Shown here: one piece after another, positions 55,607 to 64,000 of the stretch | Position numbering within the stretch: position 1 is the stretch's first letter | Layout of the letters: every line of letters starts with the position of its first letter | Source: Wyeomyia smithii | Lineage: Eukaryota > Arthropoda > Insecta > Diptera > Culicidae | Assembly: GCF_029784165.1 (NCBI RefSeq) | Contig: NC_073694.1 | Coordinates: 75,039,411 to 75,103,410, forward strand | DNA: 64,000 nucleotides | Direction of reading: 5' to 3' | Notes under the pieces: model-generated | The model's database searches: none | What the model saw: the letters and a program-made list of their open reading frames with translations, nothing else | Told to the model about the DNA's origin: nothing | Program-made: the position numbers and the translations under genes

Positions 55607-57018
55607 GCCCGTGGTTTCGTGGCCGCCTTACCGGCTGGGCACCGTGGGCCTCCCATAAAGTGCTTGGCGTCCCGTTTTCCAGTACATACCAAGCACTTGG
55701 GAGGCTCCCCGCAGTCTTTAGCTTTATGGCCAGCACCACCACAACGCCTACATAACTGGCTCCTATCGGGCCCCTTGCAGGTCCAGGACTTGTGTCCTCC
55801 CTCGAAACACCTGAAGCAAACGTCCGGCTGCTGGAGTATGCTCAGGGGACATACTGACCAGCCAACCTTAAGTTTGGCTGTCTTCAGGGCCAGAGTTGCA
55901 TCGGCCGATGCAAGCCGGAAAGTGGCCACCTGGGTCCCCGCTGGACCCTTTCGGAGGCGAATTACCTCAGTGGCTACTTCCACTCCGCACTTCTCCTTGA
56001 GGGCCTGTGCAATATCGCACCTCTCGGTGATTTCATCCAGGTTTTTGAGCTGGAGAGTCACCTCTGAGGTGAGTGCCCGAGTTTGCACATCTTTCCTGAG
56101 GACCTGCTCGGCTACCGTCTTGTAGGCAGCGCCCTTGTTTTTAGCATCCTTACGGAGCTCAAGGATCATCTCGCCGGTGCGAGAACGACGGATGGTCCGC
56201 ACATCCGCTCCCAGATCCTTGAGCTGGGTTTCGCCTCTCATTTTCTTCAAGACTTCGGAGTACTTGGACCCCTCCGTCTTGAGTATGAGGGCGTCGCCCC
56301 TGCTTCGCGCCTTCTTTCCCATTTTTGGACGATTTGTCGCCTTCTCGTCATTGCGCTTGCTGTCTTTTTGGCGCTTCCTTCCTCCCACGGTAACCCAAGG
56401 GTTTCCCGTAGCTGCCACTTCGGCAGACTTTTCGGCGGACTTGGAGGCCGTTGGTGTGCTATCTCGCGGGCTTAGCACAACCAACCGTTTCTTGCTGTTC
56501 TCGGGGGCTTCCCCCGGAGACTGCCTTGCTCTTTTTGCGGCTGACCCGGAGACGCAAACCGCTGCAAACATGCAGGTGTCCGTTTGGACCGACTTCGTCG
56601 CCCTTCCGGTCACCTCCGTTGCATTCTTCTCTGCAGCCACCGCTCTTGCCTTGAGCTCGGCGTGCTCCTTCTTCGCAGCATCGACGGAGGACCGAAGCAT
56701 GTAGAGAGCCTGCTTCAGGTACTTCGTCGTGTTGGTGCGACTTTTCGCAAACTCGATTATGGCATCGAGCTGCTCCGACAGCGCTACTACCTTCGGTAGC
56801 GTGTCTCGCTGTCTTCCGACAGCCTTTATCAACAGTGGACCAGCCACTGCGATGTCTTGCGTCGATCCGGTAGGCGTACTGCCTTTGCCGTCTTCGCAGG
56901 CGTCCTTTACTGCATCTATCTCCGCCTTTCTCGGCGGAGACCTCTGGATGCCTCCTCGTGCAAACGGGTTTTTCAACCCATCTGCGCCCAATTGTTGATC
57001 TTCATTATTACTGTTCAT
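55603..57018 (-). CDS. R1-clade ORF1 (gag-like) protein
   Basis: A clean 471-codon frame from an ATG at 57018. The N-terminal half is charged and helical (AEHAELKARAVAAEKN-like). A basic middle contains GKKARSRGDALILKTEG. The C-terminus has three CCHC-type knuckles: CFRCFEGGHKSWTC, CRRCGGAGHKAKDC and CLVCTGKRDAKHF...C. This layout is standard for R1-clade ORF1 proteins, which package element RNA. The frame has no visible defect although the adjacent ORF2 is defective. Overlap with ORF2 suggests translational coupling. Confidence 0.85.
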   Translation of the reverse strand: MNSNNEDQQLGADGLKNPFARGGIQRSPPRKAEIDAVKDACEDGKGSTPTGSTQDIAVAGPLLIKAVGRQRDTLPKVVALSEQLDAIIEFAKSRTNTTKYLKQALYMLRSSVDAAKKEHAELKARAVAAEKNATEVTGRATKSVQTDTCMFAAVCVSGSAAKRARQSPGEAPENSKKRLVVLSPRDSTPTASKSAEKSAEVAATGNPWVTVGGRKRQKDSKRNDEKATNRPKMGKKARSRGDALILKTEGSKYSEVLKKMRGETQLKDLGADVRTIRRSRTGEMILELRKDAKNKGAAYKTVAEQVLRKDVQTRALTSEVTLQLKNLDEITERCDIAQALKEKCGVEVATEVIRLRKGPAGTQVATFRLASADATLALKTAKLKVGWSVCPLSILQQPDVCFRCFEGGHKSWTCKGPDRSQLCRRCGGAGHKAKDCGEPPKCLVCTGKRDAKHFMGGPRCPAGKAATKPRA

Positions 57019-58053
<1,035 letters not shown>

Positions 58054-59543
58054 CGCCAGGCAAATAAAATGGCAAAAAACATACCTTTTCTTTCGTTCGA
58101 AAGAGAAAAGATTTTGTTTTTTCTGCTGTACTGCCGTGATCTCGCAGACTGACGTAAGCGCCATTTTTTCAAACATGGGGTTCTTATGCCAATTTGTTCG
58201 TTATTCGAAGATCCAGCTTTTGGTATCTTTCCTTTAGTTGTAACTTATTCGTACGTTGCATAAAATCAAGAAAACAAAATGACGTATGCACCATTTCAAT
58301 ACAAAAGTGACAAGTAACCCGTTCGTTTTTAGGCCGTATTGAAAACTGATCAAATGGATGTACGTCATAATGTTATATCACGGCAGTGTAGACGTTTTTT
58401 TGTGCTACTTGCGACCTCGCCCGACTTCTTGCTGTGTGTGTTTTTCGCGTTGACGGCGTTGAGAGAGATTTTTAAGGCTGCTCGCACCTGCGCGAATTCT
58501 ACATGTGTAGTTGTCGGGATGTGCGGGATGACAGAAGCAAAAATATTTCCTTCCTGCTTTTTCGCATGCTGGAGCCAATGAAACGTCAGCAGCACCGTCA
58601 ACGCGAATGTGTTAGGCCTCTGCCATGCTGAACGCCAATGCGAGCGATCGGGCGAGATTCTTGCCGTAGGTAAATAAACAGCCGTAAGTAGAGTTCATTA
58701 ACCTGCGGCAAAAATCTTGCCCGATCGCTCACGTTGGCGTTTAGCCTGGCAGACGCCTTATACACAGAAGTTTTTTTACGCGGAGGGTACGTGACGCGTG
58801 GAACGTTTTTATTCATTTCTGCTAGATTCTTTCGAAGGGGAATCAGTGGTAGTGTTGTTTTCGTATGCGAGTCAAATCAGTGAATGCTCAGTGATTGGAT
58901 TCGGACACTTTGTATAAGCGATTTAAGCACGTGAGGCCGACAGGGGCATGCCGCGTGGGAAACGACTTTTTTGAAAAATCCGCGTGAATTCCGGTATCTG
59001 TGTGCGGAAACCGCGTGAATTCATAATTCTGCATAAAAAACGCATTCATTCTAAAACTCTCGTGGAGAAGGACGCGTGAGAAAAACTCGTAAAAGAAAAC
59101 CGCGTAAAAGAAAAAGACCTCAGTGTGTTTTATTTTTGCGCTGTATCGAATTATCTTGTGTATGCGGTTGGCTCGTATCGGCATGGGAAATGGATTGGAT
59201 TGTGGTGCATATTATATGCACCCGGTTTTTAGGTGTTTTGGAACCTATTGATCTTTTTTTACTGTAGATTGTTTATTAGAGTCGATACTCGTATAGATAG
59301 AATTGTTGTTTGCCCTTATAAGTGGGGTTCTATAAATCTTTAAACATGCTCAAAGTCCGGTTACGGACATTCTACCCAATAATATGCTGTGTTTTATGAT
59401 TTTCTTAGCTTTTGGATGTTACGATTAGAGCTTTTCTAGCGTTGTAATTCTATTGCTGCATTTTAATGCACTTTGAACTAGTAGCCATTATGAATGACAA
59501 ATTTTGCTACACATAAATAATTTTTTTTTAATTAGTGGAAATC
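58054..59543. other. Non-coding DNA of the right arm
   Basis: Inverted counterpart of 51003-52492, with the same ACGCGG motifs. No gene is recognised. Confidence 0.5.
58610..58757. mobile_element. Hairpin MITE-like element, right arm copy
   Basis: Inverted counterpart of 51789-51936, with the same two 58 bp arms and loop and a couple of base changes. Confidence 0.5.
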
Positions 59544-61618
59544 TTTTTTTTCAACTCTAATATTTATTTAGGCCCAACCACGGAGCATAACGGGGCCGAA
59601 TGTCTTCCTGGAGTAGGAAAAAGCCAGCTTGAGAAGAGCCTGTATCCCGACTGCTCCTGCTCAAACAGGCATAAAAACCCTCTCATCTTTTCTATTTCAA
59701 CAATACAATTTAAAAATACATATCATTTTGACTTACAACTAACAAATACATTAAAAACCTATCTTAATAGTTAAATAACAATCCTTAATATTCTTGGTAA
59801 TCAGTACTTATATCTAGGTTTTGTGGTTCATGTCTTTCAAAAAGGAGCGATGATCCATGTTTCTCTAATATAAAAATAAATGAAAGAAAAAAAAGAGTAG
59901 AGTTAGTGTGAAACCTTTCAAAGATGGTTTTGTTGGGAGATAATGCAACGAGATAATCAAATTCGATATTTGATATCTTATTAGAAGTCATAAATATAGA
60001 TTAGAAGTACGGGGTTACGGCTAGCAAGCGCATCCCGTATTTGCATTTTAAATGGTACTTTCTGTTTTCGGAGGGATTCTATAAGCTTAGTCATTGCCTT
60101 GTGGTACTTTTTTTTTTTATTCTCACTTATTTACCGTCGGTCTAGTTCCGCCACTGTTGTTGTGCCAATCACCGACGCCCGGGGAGGCGACTCCACCCAG
60201 GACCCTAACTCACGACCCGTTGATTAACGGACCGGCGCCAACGGCTTTACTTCCTCATGCGATGGAAAGCGTGATCCCAGAGATTTTTCGCCTCAGAAAA
60301 TCTCCCGGTGTCGGCTAGGATTGAATCTAGACCAGTTGGGTTGGTTGTGAGTGGATCACGCCACCTCACAACCATCGAGACCTATGTCGGCGGTGGGATT
60401 CGAACCCAGGCGTCGAGCGTGGTTGGCGGAGACGTTACCAACCACGCTAGGCCCCCGCTCTTTCCTTGTGGTACTTAGGGCATACGAACACAATATGTTC
60501 AATATCCTCATACCCTCCACATTCGCACAGGTTACTATCGACCAACTGTATTCGATAGAGATGTGCGTTTGCAATATAGTGGCTGGACATTAGGCGCGAA
60601 ATAACTCGAATGAAATCCCGAGTTAAATCTAACCCTCTGAACCCAGCTTTTGTAGACACTTTGGGCGAGATCCCATTTTCCTGCCAGTTTGCCAGGGCCA
60701 GTTGTCGAGGCAGGTGGAAATACTCGGTATAGGTGATCGGTCTATCAAATATATCTCCTTCTATGGCACCCTTTTTCGCTAATAAATCAGCTTCTTCATT
60801 GCCTGGGATTCAGCAATGAGAGGGGACCCACAGAAAGCAGATAATGAAAGACCGATCAACCAGCACTTCTAATATCCGTCTAATTTCTGGAAGGAAATAG
60901 GACGGGTCCTTGACCGGTTAAATCGATCGGAGAGCTTCGATAGAACTGAGGCTATCCGAAAAGACGAAAAAATTGCCTGGTGTCTTGTGCTCAATAATTC
61001 GCAGTGAATTGTGTATGGCAGCTAATTCAGCTATATATATGGTACAATGCTATGCCAGTTTATGGGATATGCGATGATCCGTGTTGAAAACACCATATCC
61101 GGAATGTCCATCTGTTCTGGGAGGTGGCCGAATTTTGCCGAAAATATTGATGGCACAACTGTTGGTTTGATGTGTTCGGGGATTCCATAGATTTCTTGTT
61201 TCATCATTAAATCAAATACAACAGAAGAACTGTTGAGCAATGCTGAAATCTCGCGGCATGGAGCAACAAACGAGGGGTATATCTCCATAGATATGAACCG
61301 CTGGTATACTGACATACAGGGTTTCTGAACAACTTCCAAACATTTCTCATAGTTCGCAATAAGCATTGGATTTGCTATTTCCGATCTAATGAGGAAACGA
61401 AGAGCCAACTCAAATAACCTCTCTTTGAGTGGTAGCATTCCAGCTATGACCTCTAGAGACATGGTATGTGTCGACAGCATGCAGCCTAGAGCGATACGCA
61501 AACAACGGTATTTTATCCTCTCTAGCTTCAGCATGTGTGAAGCTGCGACGCCTCTGAAGCATATGCTGCCGTATTCTATAAGCGGGCAGAATCGTGGTTC
61601 GGTAGAGTCGTATCAAAT
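59544..61618 (-). mobile_element. I-clade element C, right arm copy
   Basis: Inverted copy of 48899-51002. The ORF2 fragment shows the same stops. It also lacks the RNase H FFTDGS block because of the 31 bp deletion near 61111. The SINE at 60109-60460 is at the identical site. It ends at the gypsy LTR tail, as on the left. Confidence 0.8.
60109..60460 (-). mobile_element. tRNA-derived SINE (Feilai-like), right arm copy
   Basis: Same SINE as 50088-50438, inverted, with the same 15 bp target duplication (60094-60108 and 60461-60475, one mismatch). Shared insertion site and duplication prove common descent of the arms. Confidence 0.8.
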
Positions 61619-61682
61619 TGCAACCCTAGGTTGCAATTAACACAAATTTGTGTAAAAAACGCCGAGCGTGTAAATATATGTT
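61619..61682 (+). repeat. Gypsy LTR tail, right arm copy
   Basis: Inverted copy of 48835-48898, starting TGCAACCCTAGG. It lies between I-clade element C and element B exactly as in the left arm. The target duplication GCTTGTCAGTGT follows at 61683-61694. Confidence 0.85.
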
Positions 61683-61962
61683 GCTTGTCAGTGTTTAAGG
61701 TTTAAAATTAGTTTATTTGACACGGCACGATACATTTTCTGTTTTACTGAGCCAAGTACAATTCGTATTAATTCTACGTTAGCAGGGAAAAGAGGGAGGC
61801 CTTTTATTTATTCTCGCGGCCGACTACGAGCTAGTGGGGATTTAAGGTGAGAGGAGGGAAATACAATTCTTGCTTAAAACTAATTAAGATATACGATCTA
61901 TTTCTTCGTGTTCGTGTCTCCAGCGTCGTATACGGGTATTCTGACAAATAGACAAAAGAATA

Positions 61963-63192
61963 TTAAATTTTAATGTCAGTCTTTTTCAAATAACAGTACA
62001 GTTGTGTCATGTACTGGAGATCACCGCTTCCCAGAATGTCTCTAACGGGTACGTTCGGTTGTTTTCCTCGGGCCCGGAGGGAATCTATAAGCTCGGACCT
62101 AACATCACAGAATTCGGCACACGACCAAACAACATGCTCGATGTCATGGTAGCCATCGCCACAAACGCAGTGATTACTGTCTACAAGCCCTATACGAAAG
62201 AGATGCGTGTTTAACGTGTAGTGATTGGACATAAGTCTGGACATCACGCGAATGAAGTCCCGACCTACATCCAACCCCTTGAACCATGCTTTCGTCGATA
62301 CCTTAGGAAAAATGGAATGTAGCCACCGTCCCAGTCCATCTGAGTTCCATGATGATTGCCAACTGTTGAGTGTTCTCTGACGCAAAATGCTATAAAATTC
62401 ATCATAAGCAATTGGTCTTTCATAAATATCGCCATCAATAGCACCCACCTTAGCTAAAGAGTCAGCCTTTTCATTACCCGGAATCGAGCAATGAGGTAAC
62501 CCGGTAATTTTTATCTGTTAAAGCACTTAAAAACCGCTGTATTTTCCCCAGGAAATACGGGGTGTGCTTCACAGGCTTCATCGATCGCAGAGCCTCAATG
62601 GCACTGAGACTATCTGTGAAGATGAAGTAGTGGTCTATGGGTAGGGTTTCGATGATTCCAAGAGAGTACTGAATAGCAGCAAGTTCTGCGACGTACACGG
62701 AAGCAGGAGCATCGGTTTGTAGGAGGCGGTAAAATTTTCGTGGAAAACACCGAAGCCAGTGGACTCATCTAGATTAGATCCGTCAGTGTAAAACCTTTTA
62801 TCATAACTAACATGTTTGAACTTATTGGAAAAAATCTTAGGGATCTCTTGGGGTCGCAATTGATCCGGGATACCAGAAATGTCTTGTTTCATGGTGGTGT
62901 CGAAGAATATAGCATTATTAGAAGTATCTAAAAGTGCGACATTGGAGGAATCGTATGAAGAAGGATTATTATCTTGAGCCATATAGTCAAAATATAAAGT
63001 CATAAATCTGGATTGAGATTGAAGGTCGACCAACCTCTCGAAATTTTCAATTACTAATGGGTTCATAACTGTGCATCGAATTAGCAACCGGTAAGCGAGA
63101 TTCCAAAAACGATGTTTCAACGGAAGAATACCGGCTAACACTTCAAGACTCATCGTATGGGTCGACTGCATGCAACCCAAGGCAATACGCAA
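61963..63192 (-). pseudogene. I-clade ORF2 RNase H and C-terminus, right arm copy
   Basis: MRIALGC starts just downstream of an in-frame TAA at about 63201-63203, where element C has a Lys codon (LERIKYRC). RNase H has FYTDGSNLDES. A 1 bp deletion near 62725 shifts the frame, giving SYKPMLLLP in place of SYKLDAPAS, and the frame resumes as VAELAAIQYSL. The 2-base loss after DKNYRV is shared with the left arm. The last part, MGAIDGDIYE to the stop at 61963, ends in the CVCGDGYHDIEHVVWSC cluster. Confidence 0.75.
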
Positions 63193-63201
63193 ACAACGAT
63201 A

Positions 63202-64000
63202 TTATATTCTTTCTAGTTTCAAAATATGCGTGTTCGCAGCGGAGCGAAAGCAGAAACAACCGTACTCAAGAACTGACAGTATTGTTGTTTGGTATAACCT
63301 CAGAAAGTCTCCTGGGTGGGCTCCCCACCAGGTTCCGGTAATCGTACGAAGAAAATTAATCCTCTGTTGGCATTTTCGTGTCAGATACCTAATATGACAA
63401 GCCCAGGTGCATTTAGAGTCGAACCAGACCCCGAGATATTTAGCGACTAAAACCTGAGAGATCGTTTTACCCGTTAGTACGAGCTGCAGCTGAGCTGGGT
63501 TATGCTTCCTAGAAAAAACGACCAACTCAGTTTTCTCCGGAGAGAATTCGATACCCAGCTTAAGAGCCCATTCAGACAAATTGTCTAAGGTATCTTGCAA
63601 TGGTCCTTGCAGATCGCTAGCCTCGCTACCAGTAATGGATACAACGCTATCGTCTGCAAGTTGCCTTAGCGTGCATGAATTTGCAAGACATTCATCGATG
63701 TCATTGACGTAAAAATTATATAAGAGAGGACTTAAACATGAGCCCTGGGGAAGGCCCATGTAACTAATTCGGGAAGTTGTCGAATCGCCATGTGAGAAAT
63801 ACATATGCTTTTCTGACAACAAGTTGAGCAAAAAGTTATTCAAATTTGGTGAAAGTCCCTGCGAATGAAGTTTCGCGCTTAAAACTTCTACAGAGACAGA
63901 GTCAAAAGCCCCCTTAATATCCAAGAACGCAGAAGCCATTTGCTCTTTCCGAGCAAATGTGACTTGAATTTCAGTAGAAAGCAACGCTAGGCAATCGTTC
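63202..64000 (-). pseudogene. I-clade ORF2 RT core, right arm copy
   Basis: Open from the window edge to the TAA near 63202. It contains STEIQVTFARKEQ, FLDIKGAFDS, GLPQGSCLSPLLYNF, RQLADDSVVSI and the thumb region YLGVWFDSKCTW. Nearly identical to the left arm, with single-residue differences such as Lys for Arg in EWALKLG. Confidence 0.8.

Larger units (their letters stand above)
58054..64000 (-). repeat. Giant palindrome, right arm (runs off the window)
   Basis: Inverted copy of 46490-52492 with few substitutions. Private changes against the left arm are a 31 bp deletion near 61111, a 48 bp deletion near 61902 and a 1 bp deletion near 62725. The 22 bp missing from the left arm near 47285 is present here. 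The outer end is beyond the window. Confidence 0.92.
61695..64000 (-). mobile_element. I-clade element B, right arm copy (cut by window end)
   Basis: Inverted copy of the 3' 2.3 kb of the element at 42754-48822. It contains the RT core, RNase H region and 3' UTR. The remainder lies beyond the window. Confidence 0.85.

Overview
This window looks like transposon-packed DNA from a culicine mosquito, most likely Aedes. The reasons are the element families and layout: BEL/Pao elements, MosquI-like I-clade elements, a LOA/Lian-like fragment, an R1-clade element, a Ty3/gypsy element and a tRNA-derived SINE resembling Feilai. No intact host gene, rRNA gene, true tRNA gene or CRISPR array was recognised. 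Family names come from protein motifs read by eye, and the species is an inference.

Layout. 1-6.2 kb: a decayed BEL/Pao element (+), with gag carrying a PHD finger, protease, RT, RNase H and integrase, broken by frameshifts and stops and lacking its 3' end. 6.5-17.8 kb: non-coding repeats. These are a 1.4 kb element with ATCGAT-rich inverted ends, promoter-like CCAAT/TATA modules, a 2.2 kb repeat holding a LOA-like 3' fragment, a small MITE, a minisatellite and a diverged tandem block. 17.8-30.6 kb: an old I-clade element (+), split inside its endonuclease by a BEL/Pao element (-, 19335-28307) with 533 bp LTRs and a 5 bp target duplication. That BEL element is itself split by a 2.04 kb foldback element (23866-25909). 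30.6-35.1 kb: poorly classified DNA with a hAT-like remnant and a 1.14 kb TIR element.

35.1-48.9 kb: a Ty3/gypsy element (-) that keeps gag and protease but has lost most of pol. Its left LTR holds a 1,360 bp element with Transib/RSS-like ends. Its right LTR holds a full-length 6,069 bp I-clade element (42754-48822). 48.9-51.0 kb: the 3' part of another I-clade element with a SINE inserted.

From about 46.5 kb to the right edge the DNA is a giant palindrome. The arm 46490-52492 recurs inverted at 58054-64000 and is cut off by the window end. Both arms carry the same SINE at the same site, the same gypsy LTR tail, the same I-clade insertion and the same old frameshift. Each arm also has private small deletions. 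The centre is A-rich/(TA)n/T-rich DNA, now separated by an R1-clade element (52684-57670, -) that sits between two (TA)n tracts.

Relative order, by nesting: the I-clade remnants are oldest. The gypsy and SINE insertions came next, then the I-clade insertion into the gypsy LTR, then the inverted duplication. The R1 insertion into the TA centre probably came last. In the left half, BEL came after the I-clade element and the foldback came after BEL. The two most notable signals are the long palindrome of nested elements and two non-autonomous elements whose ends carry a V(D)J-RSS-like heptamer with 5 bp GC-rich target duplications.
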